From Promineifilum sp019695075 (GTDB lineage Bacteria > Chloroflexota > Anaerolineae > Promineifilales > Promineifilaceae), in NCBI GenBank assembly GCA_026129185.1, contig JAHCIO010000025.1, forward strand, positions 1-64,000: a stretch of DNA of 64,000 nucleotides. The letters are read 5' to 3'. This document shows positions 50,018 through 58,080 of the stretch, piece after piece (positions within the stretch are counted from its first letter, which is position 1; every line of letters starts with the position of its first letter). Under the pieces are notes generated by a model that was not told the origin of the DNA, did no database searches, and saw only the letters and a program-made list of their open reading frames with translations. Both the position numbers and the translations under genes were made by a program.

Positions 50018-51709
50018 CTAGTTCGTCGCGCAGGTCTTGTTGAGGAAGCGACACTCCTCTTCGTAGTTCGAATAGGCGTGGCGGAAGGCCGGCCAGTCCA
50101 CGTCGATGAGCATGTTGCTGGGGTCCTGGGGATCGACGACCTCGTAGGAGAGGATCATCTCCCGCAAGTTCGGCTGAATCTCCTTGATCTCCAGCGTGGC
50201 CACGGGGTCGGGCATGGCGTCGGTGGTGAAGCCGTTGCCATAGCGCCGGCTGCCGTTCTCCAACTCCTCCACGACGCACGCGCGCCACATCTCGTTGCCC
50301 ACCAGGGTGCAACTCTGCTCGCGCATGGCTTCCTCGAACACCGCCAGGCCGCGCGTCAGGAAGGGGTTGCCTTCGATCACCTGGCCAGGCGTGTAGATGC
50401 CGGGGGTCATGTGCTCAAAGGGGATACCCTTCAGACCGCCCGGCCCCTCTTCGGGCAAGAGGCGGATGCTGACTTCGCGGTCGGCCGAGGAGGTCACGCG
50501 GAACTCCGGCGACCCCATCCAGTTAGAGACGAGCATGAAGGCCATGAAGAGCATGGCGATGCTCAGGCCCAGGCGGCGGTCGGCGTAGCGGCGGCTCTTG
50601 CCCACCTCGAAGTAGGGCATGACGATGAAGGCCACCAGCAGCAGGGGAATGAAGCCGACGACGATGGTCTTGGGGGCCAGCTTCAGCCAGCCCTGCGACC
50701 ACGACAGATACCACGGCGCGACGACGTGGAGCGGCGTCACCACCGGGTCGGCGTGTGTCTCCAGCGGCGCGTCCCACAGCCACAGCGCCCCGGCGACGAG
50801 GAAGAGTGTCGCCAGCGCCGTCCACATCAGCTCGCTGGTCAGGATGTCGGGGATGTAGTAGGTGCGCTCGTCCTTGGGCACGCGCTTGGCCGTGTCCTCG
50901 CCGATCTGCTCGCGGCCGGGCGGCAGGGAGATGCCGTAGAGGACGACCTTGTAGTAGTGGACGAAGAAGAAGATGCCGGCCAGCAGCGGCAGCAGCAGCA
51001 CGTGCAGCAGATACCAGCGCAGCAGGCCGTTGGCCCCCAGCGCTGGGCCGCCCTGTAGCACCAGCAGGACGGTGTTGTTGACGAATTCCGGGGCCGGCGC
51101 GGCCGCGCCGCCGCTGATGAAGACCGTCAAGGCCCAGTAGGCCAGCTGGTCCCAGGGCAGCAGGTAGCCGCTGAAGCTCAGGAAGATCGTAAACACCAGC
51201 AGGAGCATGCCCGTGGCCCAGGTGAACTGGCGCGGCTTCTTGTAGCTGCCGGTGATGAATGTCCTGAGCATGTGCATGGCGACCACCAGCACCATGACTT
51301 CCGCGCCCAGGCGGTGCATATTGCGGAACAACTGGCCCAGCGGCACGTTGCCGAGGATGTTCCACATGTTGCCGTAGGCAATGAGCGGGCTGGGGGTGTA
51401 GAAGACCATCAGGATGAGGCCGGTGATCGTCTCCCAGACCAGCATGAACGTCGACAGCCAGCCCAGCCGGAAGGTGGGGTAGATATTGGTGACGCCGGTG
51501 TGGTAGAAGCTGGGCCGGATGTGGAGCCAGAAACCATCGGCATGAGGCCGCAGCCGGGGGTTCGGCCGGCGCGGCTCATCGCCGCGCAGGGCCGACCGCA
51601 CGTCGCTGATGGTCATGCCCGCGGTGACGCGCTCAACGACTTCGTCTGCCTTGGTGACGACGGCTTGCTTGATGCCCATCTCGCGGACTTGTTCGACAAA
51701 TGTAGCCAT
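50018..51709 (-). CDS. Cytochrome b (b6-type, fused subunit IV part) with long C-terminal extension
   Basis: Quinol-oxidising core subunit of 563 residues. Residues 66-395 hold about eight membrane helices. Haem ligands are His132/His146 (13 apart) and His236/His251 (14 apart), the spacing of b6f/Firmicute cytochromes. The quinol-site P-E-W-Y motif reads APWY at 331-334. Helices 5-8 (subunit IV part) are fused on. From residue 400 an extra soluble region of about 160 residues follows (SPEFRVTSSADREVSIRLLPEE onward) with four Cys (467, 478, 553, 560) and no haem motif. It is between Rieske and cytochrome c genes. Confidence 0.93.
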   Translation of the reverse strand: MATFVEQVREMGIKQAVVTKADEVVERVTAGMTISDVRSALRGDEPRRPNPRLRPHADGFWLHIRPSFYHTGVTNIYPTFRLGWLSTFMLVWETITGLILMVFYTPSPLIAYGNMWNILGNVPLGQLFRNMHRLGAEVMVLVVAMHMLRTFITGSYKKPRQFTWATGMLLLVFTIFLSFSGYLLPWDQLAYWALTVFISGGAAAPAPEFVNNTVLLVLQGGPALGANGLLRWYLLHVLLLPLLAGIFFFVHYYKVVLYGISLPPGREQIGEDTAKRVPKDERTYYIPDILTSELMWTALATLFLVAGALWLWDAPLETHADPVVTPLHVVAPWYLSWSQGWLKLAPKTIVVGFIPLLLVAFIVMPYFEVGKSRRYADRRLGLSIAMLFMAFMLVSNWMGSPEFRVTSSADREVSIRLLPEEGPGGLKGIPFEHMTPGIYTPGQVIEGNPFLTRGLAVFEEAMREQSCTLVGNEMWRACVVEELENGSRRYGNGFTTDAMPDPVATLEIKEIQPNLREMILSYEVVDPQDPSNMLIDVDWPAFRHAYSNYEEECRFLNKTCATN

Positions 51710-51736
51710 AACAACTCCTGGAAGTAATTGATCGCT

Positions 51737-52390
51737 TTACGGGCAGTTGCCCTGGAAATCGCACAGAAGCTTCATTGATGGGCCTTGCTTGCGGCTGCCG
51801 GTGTCAACCCGCAGGAAGGCCGTGCCCGAGGGCAGGGGCATGGGTGCGAAGAAGTCATCGACCAGTTCGGACTCGGCCAGCACCGTGGACTCGTCATCGG
51901 CGATGGCCTGCATCAGGAAGCGGTCGAGCGTGCGCGGGGCGGGCGACTCGACGCGGCGGCCGTCCAGCCGGTACTTCGAGCCGTGGCAAGGGCATTCGAA
52001 GCGGTTGTTGGTCGGCGTCCACGAGTAGATGCAGCCCAGATGGGTGCAAACCTTGTAGATGGCGGCCACGCCCTGGATGGGGTTCTGCTCGTCGTCAGCC
52101 TGGTACATGCGCTCGTTGGGTTGAGTGCTGTCGAGGTTGACCAGCCAAAAGCGGCCGTCGGCGAAGTTGATCGGCGCGTCGTTGACGCCCGGCAACTCGG
52201 CGATGTCGATGGTGAAGGTGCCGCCGAATTCGCCTTCACGGAAGCGCGGGATGAGGAACCACAGCAGCAAGCCGGCCCCTTGCAGGCTCAGCAAGGCGAT
52301 GGACGCGCCCCAGATGTAGTAGAGAAACTCCCGCCGGCTGATGCCCGAAGTCACGCCTCCGGCATCGGCTACTGTCGCCTGACTCGCCAT
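51737..52390 (-). CDS. Rieske iron-sulfur protein
   Basis: The 217-residue electron carrier passes electrons from quinol to cytochrome c. A twin-arginine-type N-terminus (SRREFLYYIWGASIALLSL) leads into one membrane helix. The [2Fe-2S] ligands are Cys115/His117 in CTHLGC and Cys133/His136 in CPCHGS, and the disulfide pair is Cys120/Cys135. Residues between (IYSWTPTNNRFE) and after (KYRLDGRRVESPAPRTL) are standard. It leads the operon Rieske-cytochrome b-cytochrome c. The neighbouring tRNA is 134 bases away. Confidence 0.97.
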   Translation of the reverse strand: MASQATVADAGGVTSGISRREFLYYIWGASIALLSLQGAGLLLWFLIPRFREGEFGGTFTIDIAELPGVNDAPINFADGRFWLVNLDSTQPNERMYQADDEQNPIQGVAAIYKVCTHLGCIYSWTPTNNRFECPCHGSKYRLDGRRVESPAPRTLDRFLMQAIADDESTVLAESELVDDFFAPMPLPSGTAFLRVDTGSRKQGPSMKLLCDFQGNCP

Positions 52391-52524
52391 ATGGCTATCC
52401 TCCTGCGTGTCTAGCTGTAATGCTCTCCATATGTCGCGCGGTCCGCGCCGCGCGCCTGTCCTGTGTTGTGCTTTTTATCACAAAAGCATGGCTTGGCCAA
52501 GTTGTATGCAAGGCCAAACGGCAT

Positions 52525-52597
52525 GGGCGCTGAGGGACTCGAACCCCCGACTTCTTCGGTGTAAACGAAGCGCTCTGACCAACTGAGCTAAGCGCCC
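52525..52597 (-). tRNA. tRNA-Val (anticodon UAC)
   Basis: 73 bases on the minus strand folding into a full cloverleaf: acceptor GGGCGCT/AGCGCCC, D-arm GCTC/GAGC, anticodon arm CTTCG-TTTACAC-CGAAG with anticodon TAC, and T-arm GGGGG-TTCGAGT-CCCTC. The CCA end is not encoded. Confidence 0.97.
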
Positions 52598-52617
52598 GAT
52601 TGCGCAATGAGACTTAT

Positions 52618-52645
52618 ATTATAGCCGCATGAGAATGGCTGTAAA
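52618..52645 (-). promoter_or_regulatory. Promoter of tRNA-Val
   Basis: On the minus strand TTTACA (complement of 52640-52645), a 16-base spacer, TATAAT (complement of 52618-52623), 20 bases before the mature tRNA. Confidence 0.7.
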
Positions 52646-52733
52646 GCTGTAGAGTGCCCAGGGCAACCGCATTTAGATGGGATCGCACCGGAATGTCACG
52701 CTGGTCACGCTGATGAACGCTGCCAGCCCGGGA

Positions 52734-52755
52734 GGGCAGACCCGCAGGTCTGCCC
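52734..52755. repeat. Short palindromic repeat, class L (GGGCAGACC-CGCA-GGTCTGCCC)
   Basis: A perfect 9-bp stem with loop CGCA, flanked by CCCGGGAG and CTACCGGCG. It ends 11 bases before the dcd stop. It may serve as a terminator without a T-run, but looks like a dispersed repeat. Confidence 0.65.
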
Positions 52756-52765
52756 CTACCGGCGT

Positions 52766-53320
52766 CTAAATGCGCGGCAGGACGATGTGTTGCTGCCTCT
52801 GGTACTTACCCTTGCGGTCGGCGTAGGACACTTCGCAGACCGCGTCTGACTCGAAGAACAACACCTGGGCGATGCCCTCGTTGGCGTAGATGCGCGCCGG
52901 CAGCGGCGTGGTGTTGGAGATTTCCAGCGTCACGTACCCCTCCCACTCCGGCTCGAACGGGGTGACGTTGACGATCAGGCCGCAACGGGCATAGGTGCTC
53001 TTGCCGACGCACAGGGTGATCACCTGGCGGGGGATGCGGAAGTACTCGACCGTCTGGGCCAGCACGAAGGAGTTGGGCGGGATGACGCAGACGTCGCCGC
53101 GGAAGTCCACGAACGACTTGGGGTTGAAGTGCTTGGGGTCAACGACGGCCGAGTGGACATTGGTGAAGATCTTGAACTCGTCGCTGACGCGGATGTCATA
53201 GCCATAGGACGACAGGCCATAGGAGATGACCCCCTCGCGCACCTGGCCGTCTACAAAAGGCTCGATCATCCTGTGCTCTTGCGCCATCCGGCGAATCCAC
53301 GTGTCCGACTTGACTGACAT
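52766..53320 (-). CDS. dcd: dCTP deaminase
   Basis: Converts dCTP to dUTP in pyrimidine deoxynucleotide supply. The 184 residues are the usual length. Conserved segments: LSSYGYDIRVSDEFKIF near 36, PPNSFVLAQTVEYFRIP near 81, CVGKSTYARCGLIVNVTPFEPEW near 104 and the catalytic Glu133 in TLEISNTTPLPARIYANEGIAQ. The Ser108/Arg112 binding positions in KSTYARCG are present. Whether it is mono-functional or bifunctional (dCTP deaminase/dUTPase) cannot be decided from sequence alone, but the length fits the mono-functional form. Confidence 0.96.
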   Translation of the reverse strand: MSVKSDTWIRRMAQEHRMIEPFVDGQVREGVISYGLSSYGYDIRVSDEFKIFTNVHSAVVDPKHFNPKSFVDFRGDVCVIPPNSFVLAQTVEYFRIPRQVITLCVGKSTYARCGLIVNVTPFEPEWEGYVTLEISNTTPLPARIYANEGIAQVLFFESDAVCEVSYADRKGKYQRQQHIVLPRI

Positions 53321-53356
53321 ACTCGCTCCTGCCTCGCGTTACAATTTGGGTGGGCG

Positions 53357-53452
53357 GAGAAGAGAGTAACGCAAAGGCGCGAAGACGCAAAGACGCAAGG
53401 GGCAGAACCTCCTTGCGTCTTCGCGTTCTTCGCGCCTTTGCGTTGAGTTCTT
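53357..53452. repeat. Fold-back short repeat, class A, copy 3
   Basis: AACGCAAAGGCGCGAAGACG plus CAAAGACGCAAGG on the left is mirrored by CCTTGCGTCTTCGCG plus CGCGCCTTTGCGTT on the right, spacer GGCAGAACCT. It is the cleanest of the three class A copies and abuts the stop codon of the META lipoprotein. Confidence 0.9.
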
Positions 53453-53453
53453 C

Positions 53454-54320
53454 TTACTCGGCCGGCTGGAGGGTGAAGCTGACCGCCAGCGCGCCGTCGG
53501 CCGTGCGCAGCTCCAACACTTCGCCGCTGATGTTCCACGTGGCCGCGGTGGTCAGGGCGGTCAGGAATTGCGTCTCCTGCTCCATCACGCCCTCGCCGGT
53601 GCACATCTTGCGCGTCGTGGCCGCCGGCTGGATGGTGATGTTCTGGCCGTCGAGCGTGTAGCTGGTCATGAAGTTGTTGCAACCGGCGCTGCCGTTCAGG
53701 CCGCCATCCTCATTGAAGACGGCGGTGACGGTCGTGTCGATCACCAGGCTGGTGACGGCCTGCTTGCCGTTGTTGATGCCGGTGGCCGACCAGGTCCCGC
53801 CGGTCAGGCTGGCCGGCTCGGAGGCGGCGAAGAGGGCCACGGTCTGGCCGTTGGCGTCCAGGATATGCAGCTGGTCGCCTTCCACGTGCCAGCCGGCGGC
53901 CGTGCCCAGCACGGCCAGGAACTGCGCTTCCTGCTCCATCACCTCGGCCGGTTCACAGGCCATCATCGTCGAACCGGCCTGGCCGATGGTCAGCGCGCCC
54001 CCATCGACGGTGTAGCTGGCGAAGTACCGGTTGCAGCCGGCGCTGCCGGCCATCTGCCCTTCGGCGTTGAACTCGGCCGTCACTTCGCGGTCGGCCAGGG
54101 CCTCGGCGGTCTCGCCGGCGGCATTCAGATAGGACACAAGCACCCAACGAACTCCCTGTAACATTGAAGCCTCCATGACAGTTTCTTCATTCGCGGCCGC
54201 ATCGGTGGCGACCGGTTCGGTGGCGTCGGCGGCAATCGGCTCCTGCCCGCCACTCGGATTGCAGGCGACGAGAGCCAGGAGAGCGGCCAGAACAGACAAA
54301 ACAACAATCATCTTCTTCAT
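53454..54320 (-). CDS. Lipoprotein with two META (HslJ-like) domains
   Basis: A 288-residue lipoprotein from ATG 54318-54320 (MKKMIVVLSVLAALLALVAC, lipobox Cys20). After a short acidic linker, two META domains follow: about 50-160 (LQGVRWVLVSYLNAAG, AGSAGCNRYFASYTVDGGALTIG, MMACEPAEVMEQEAQFLAVL) and 170-288 (LTGGTWSATGINNGK, GSAGCNNFMTSYTLDGQNITI, KMCTGEGVMEQETQFLTAL). Both keep the paired cysteines of the family (AGCN and ACEP/MCTG). META proteins are linked to stress or heat resistance in other bacteria. The role here is unknown. Confidence 0.92.
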   Translation of the reverse strand: MKKMIVVLSVLAALLALVACNPSGGQEPIAADATEPVATDAAANEETVMEASMLQGVRWVLVSYLNAAGETAEALADREVTAEFNAEGQMAGSAGCNRYFASYTVDGGALTIGQAGSTMMACEPAEVMEQEAQFLAVLGTAAGWHVEGDQLHILDANGQTVALFAASEPASLTGGTWSATGINNGKQAVTSLVIDTTVTAVFNEDGGLNGSAGCNNFMTSYTLDGQNITIQPAATTRKMCTGEGVMEQETQFLTALTTAATWNISGEVLELRTADGALAVSFTLQPAE

Positions 54321-54431
54321 TTTATACCTCATTTGCGGCGATGATTCCCCCAACCGACTGCCGGCCGGGGTAAACACAACGGTGTTCGTCCTGTAGACGC
54401 TGCCCACGTTGCGCCGGTTCCCGACGGGCGA

Positions 54432-54466
54432 CAAAAAAGGCCCCAAATCGGGTCGATCTGGGGCCT
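54432..54466 (-). terminator. Intrinsic terminator of the surface-protein gene
   Basis: Read on the minus strand: AGGCCCCA, a 13-base loop, TGGGGCCT, then TTTTTTG. It lies 28 bases after the stop of the 54494 gene. Confidence 0.9.
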
Positions 54467-54493
54467 CTCTCAGGAACGGCTCAGGGAAGAGCG

Positions 54494-56158
54494 CTAGTCA
54501 ATGGCCGGCAAGACCGGCAGCCAGGTGCGCGGCGTGATGAACGGCGCGCTGGCGTCAACGGCGATGGCGTTGCCCGGCCCCTCGGCCCATGGGCTGATCG
54601 CGCCGGCGTTGTCGCGCGCGCGGACGCGGAACTCGTAGACCCCGTCGCCCTGCATGGCCGTGAACGGCTCGCTGACGTTCGGGAACGCGCCCAGCCAGGA
54701 GGTCCATGCGCCGCCGTTGAAGCGGAATTGGACATCGAAGCTGTCGATCTGCGTGCCGGGCACGGGCATGCCCTGCCACTGGACCACAAACGTGCTACTC
54801 TGGGTCACGCGGATCGAGAAGGGCACAATGGCCGCGACCGGGTCGCCGCCGGAGATGGTCGTCTGCGCCTGGGCCTGTGGGCTGTCCGGCTCAACGTTGG
54901 CCACCCAGTCGAGGGCATGGACGCGGAAGCCGTAGCGGTTGCCCACCTGGGCGCCGGTGAATGTGGCCGATGTCGCCGTCGTGTCGGCGATGAACGTCTG
55001 CCAAGCGCCGCCATTGACCTGGAAATGAACCACAAAGCGGGCGAGGCCACTGCCCGGTTGCGGGTCGAGGCCGCTCCAACTGACCAGGAAGGAATCGCTG
55101 AAGGTGTATTGCGGCAGCGGGTTGACAACTGAGTTGGGCGGCAAGGTGTCGACGCGGGTCGTCGCCTGTGGGTTGTTGGGGAACGACTGCACGTTGCCGG
55201 CCCAGTCGGTGGCCCGCACGCGGAAGTCATAGGTGGCCGCGTTGACGCCGGTGAAGTTGGCCGAGGTCGCCGTGGTGGCCGTCTGCCAGTTCTGCCACGC
55301 GCCGCCGTTCATGCGGAACTGGACGTCGAAGTGGCGCACGCCGGAGCCGCCGTCGTTGTCCTGGCCGCTCCAGGTGACGGCGAACGTCGCCGGTTGCCAC
55401 TGGCCGAGCGGGTTGACGATCGACGTCGGCGGGGTGGTGTCGATCTGGTAAGTCACGACCAGCCGCGGGTGCAGGCCGTTCTGGGCGTTGATGGCGAAGA
55501 AGATGCGCTCGCGGCCGGCTCCGGGCGACTCATCGCCTTGCAGCATGAAGCCGTTGTTCGGGCGCGCGCCGGACACCCACTGGCGCACCGGGTCGGTGAA
55601 GTTGGCCTCGCGCCAGCCGTTCGCCGCCGGCAGGTCGCCGACGCCGATCTCCGCGCCCCACTGCGGGTTGAAGTTGTTCCACGTCAGGATCGTCGGGTCC
55701 CAGGAGGTGGACAGGAAGCGGGCCAGGGTAGCAAAGGGCGCGTCGTTGGTCGGGGCAAAGCCGGCCACGAACATCCTGAGCGTGGCGTTCTGCACAAAGG
55801 CATTGCTCGGAATGCTGCTCAGGGGGAAGAACAGGAAGCCACGCTGCGCGCCATTCACAGCCGAGTTGAAGCCGACACGAACAAAGCTGTCGGTGGAGAA
55901 GTTGGTCGTCGGGCGGCCGGAAGCCGTGAAGGTGTCCGAACCAACGGGGATCTCGATGGTCACGGTGGTCGCATCCCCACTGCGGGTCTCGCTGAGGATG
56001 ACCGGCTCCAGTTGAAGCTCCGTGTCCGGGATGTTCGTGGGCGAGTCGGGCGTGTCTTGCGCGCCCACGGTGACGGTTGTCAGGGCGACGAGGAGCAGCA
56101 GAGCGAGCAGCGCCAGAGCGCGCCGGCCTGCGCCGCGAGAGGTTGCAGAGTCGAACAT
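54494..56158 (-). CDS. Secreted DNRLRE-domain protein with fibronectin-like repeats
   Basis: A 554-residue exported protein. Signal sequence at about 12-35 (ALALLALLLLVALTTVTVGAQ). Residues about 70-230 form a DNRLRE-type domain (SFVRVGFNSAVNGAQRGFLFF, TSWDPTILTWNNF, NNGFMLQGDESPG). Three Ig/fibronectin-like repeats follow at about 240-335, 340-430 and 440-545, each with FDVQFR/FVVHFQ-NGGAWQ-W/TF and YDFRVRATDWAGN-like endings. The C-terminus (PFITPRTWLPVLPAID) has no anchor. It is likely a surface or matrix protein; the WNNF and NGGAW patterns suggest sugar or protein contact (inference). It has its own promoter and terminator. Confidence 0.88.
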   Translation of the reverse strand: MFDSATSRGAGRRALALLALLLLVALTTVTVGAQDTPDSPTNIPDTELQLEPVILSETRSGDATTVTIEIPVGSDTFTASGRPTTNFSTDSFVRVGFNSAVNGAQRGFLFFPLSSIPSNAFVQNATLRMFVAGFAPTNDAPFATLARFLSTSWDPTILTWNNFNPQWGAEIGVGDLPAANGWREANFTDPVRQWVSGARPNNGFMLQGDESPGAGRERIFFAINAQNGLHPRLVVTYQIDTTPPTSIVNPLGQWQPATFAVTWSGQDNDGGSGVRHFDVQFRMNGGAWQNWQTATTATSANFTGVNAATYDFRVRATDWAGNVQSFPNNPQATTRVDTLPPNSVVNPLPQYTFSDSFLVSWSGLDPQPGSGLARFVVHFQVNGGAWQTFIADTTATSATFTGAQVGNRYGFRVHALDWVANVEPDSPQAQAQTTISGGDPVAAIVPFSIRVTQSSTFVVQWQGMPVPGTQIDSFDVQFRFNGGAWTSWLGAFPNVSEPFTAMQGDGVYEFRVRARDNAGAISPWAEGPGNAIAVDASAPFITPRTWLPVLPAID

Positions 56159-56207
56159 ATGGGTTTCTCCTTACTACCTGCGAATGATAGACGGACAGCC
56201 ATCGATC

Positions 56208-56237
56208 ATTATAGTATAGACAATTGTCGCAAGTCAA
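56208..56237 (-). promoter_or_regulatory. Promoter of the surface-protein gene
   Basis: On the minus strand TTGACT (complement of 56232-56237), an 18-base spacer, TATAAT (complement of 56208-56213), about 50 bases before the ATG. A TATACT in front of a TTGGAAAG on the + strand (56324-56329) may serve the divergent 56365 gene. Confidence 0.6.
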
Positions 56238-56364
56238 TTGACGTGGGCGAGTCGATTCTGCGCCCAATTGCGGCTCGGTCGACGGCGGCAAGCATTGCCG
56301 CATGCGGATTCAAAACTTTCCGCTATACTTTTATTTGGAAAGTCTGTCCTAAACGAGGTGCTGC

Positions 56365-58077
56365 ATGAACTTCTGGACCGGTCTCATTCTGGGGATCATC
56401 ATTGGCTGGCTGGTCGAGTGGATCATCGATTGGCTCTTCTGGCGGCGCGACGTTGCGGTGGAGGGGGATGACGCACTCATTGCCGCGCAGCGCGCCACGG
56501 AGCTTGACCTGGAATGCCAGGAGAAGCTCGCCGCCGTTGAGTTGGACTACCACGAGCGCCTGGCCGCCGTCGAGGCCGAATGGCGCGAACGCCTGAACCT
56601 CAACGAACATCAGTGGCAAAGCCAGTTCGCCGCCGTTGACGCCGACCGCGAGACCCTGCGCGCGCAATTAGACGTGGCCGCCGAGGCCGAGGTCGTCGCC
56701 GAAGACCTTGCCCTTGATGAGGCAGTCCTCGACGAATTCGCCGTCGATGAGTTGGTCATTGATGAAGGCATCATCGCCACTGACGCCGACAAGGACCTTT
56801 CCTTTGCCGACGAGTTGGGCGCGGCCGTCGGGGCAATAGCCGCAGCCGAGTTCGACATGGCCGCCGAGACGCCCAGGACGGACGAGAGTGCGGCGATTGA
56901 CGATGAAACTCGCTTCGACACCGTCGATCTGCGTGAGCTTCTGGTCGAGACGCCGCGCGACGACCTGACCCGCGTCCACGGCATCGGCCCGCGCTATGCC
57001 GCTCTGCTGGCCGACAACGGCATCACCACCTACGAAGACCTGGCCGCGGCCGACCCCGATCATTTGCGGGCCATCCTCAAGCCCGGCCCCATGCAGCAAC
57101 TCAACTTCACCAGCTGGTCGGCCCAGGCCACGGCCCTGGCCACGACGCGCGGCGCGACCGTGGGCGACGACCTGACCCGGCTGGAGGGCATCGGCCCGAT
57201 GTACGCCGAGCGGCTGCGCAACAGCGGCATCACCACCTTCGCCCAGTTGGCCGAAGCCGACGAGAATGCGCTGGCGACGATCATCAGCGCCCCGGCCTGG
57301 CGGCGGATCAACTTCGCCAGCTGGATTGAGCAGGCGCGCCTGGCCGCCGCCGGGGACACGACCGGCTTGCAGGACTTGCAGAGCCGCCTCCACCGCCGCG
57401 AGGGGGACAACCTGAGTCTCATTCGCGGGCTGGGCGAGCGCTCGGTCGCCGGATTGCGCGCCGCCGGCATTGACAACTTCGCCGCGCTGGCCGCGGCCAC
57501 GCCGGAGCAGGTCGAGGCCGCCGTCCGCGCCGGCGGCGGTCGGGGCGGCGACTATGCCGCCTGGATCGAGGAGGCCGGCCAACGCGCCGCCGGCCGCCGC
57601 GTCGCTCGCGCCCCGCGCCGGGCCAAGGCTGTCGTCATCGCCGCCTGTCCGCAAGACCTGTCGGCCGTGCCCGGCATCGGCACGACCTACGAAGACCGCC
57701 TCTATGCCGCCGGCATCGGCAGCTATTGGGAGTTGGCCGAGCTGCCGGGCGACGAACTGCTGGCCATTCTGGGCGCGACGGCCGGCCGGGTGGATGCCGG
57801 CAGCATCAAGGCCGAGGCCATGCGGTTGGCGGCCGAGACCAACAGCATCGGCCGCGGCTGGAGCGGCGCGCCGCCCGACAACTTCGAGGCGCTGGGCGGC
57901 ATCGGCGAGATCTACGAGCGCCGCCTCTACGATGCCGGCATCTGCACCTTCGAGGCGCTGGCGGCGACGACGCCGGAGCGGCTGGCCGAGGTTTGCCAGG
58001 CCCCGGCGCTGCGTGGCGCTGACTACGCCGCCTGGATCGCCCATGCCGCCGAGTTGGCCGCGGCGAGGAGCAGTTAG
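56365..58077 (+). CDS. Membrane-anchored protein with five helix-hairpin-helix (DUF4332-like) repeats
   Basis: The 570-residue protein has one N-terminal membrane helix (about 4-27). A charged helical region (about 35-110, probably coiled coil) and an acidic linker follow. From about 195 to the end are five modules of the DUF4332/HhH type: DLTRVHGIGPRYAALLADNGITT, DLTRLEGIGPMYAERLRNSGITT, NLSLIRGLGERSVAGLRAAGIDN, DLSAVPGIGTTYEDRLYAAGIGS and NFEALGGIGEIYERRLYDAGICT. Each has the G-I-G turn and a following LAxAxPxxL helix. HhH modules usually contact nucleic acid or other proteins; the target here is unknown. The next gene starts three bases after its stop. Confidence 0.9.
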   Translation: MNFWTGLILGIIIGWLVEWIIDWLFWRRDVAVEGDDALIAAQRATELDLECQEKLAAVELDYHERLAAVEAEWRERLNLNEHQWQSQFAAVDADRETLRAQLDVAAEAEVVAEDLALDEAVLDEFAVDELVIDEGIIATDADKDLSFADELGAAVGAIAAAEFDMAAETPRTDESAAIDDETRFDTVDLRELLVETPRDDLTRVHGIGPRYAALLADNGITTYEDLAAADPDHLRAILKPGPMQQLNFTSWSAQATALATTRGATVGDDLTRLEGIGPMYAERLRNSGITTFAQLAEADENALATIISAPAWRRINFASWIEQARLAAAGDTTGLQDLQSRLHRREGDNLSLIRGLGERSVAGLRAAGIDNFAALAAATPEQVEAAVRAGGGRGGDYAAWIEEAGQRAAGRRVARAPRRAKAVVIAACPQDLSAVPGIGTTYEDRLYAAGIGSYWELAELPGDELLAILGATAGRVDAGSIKAEAMRLAAETNSIGRGWSGAPPDNFEALGGIGEIYERRLYDAGICTFEALAATTPERLAEVCQAPALRGADYAAWIAHAAELAAARSS

Positions 58078-58080
58078 GCC

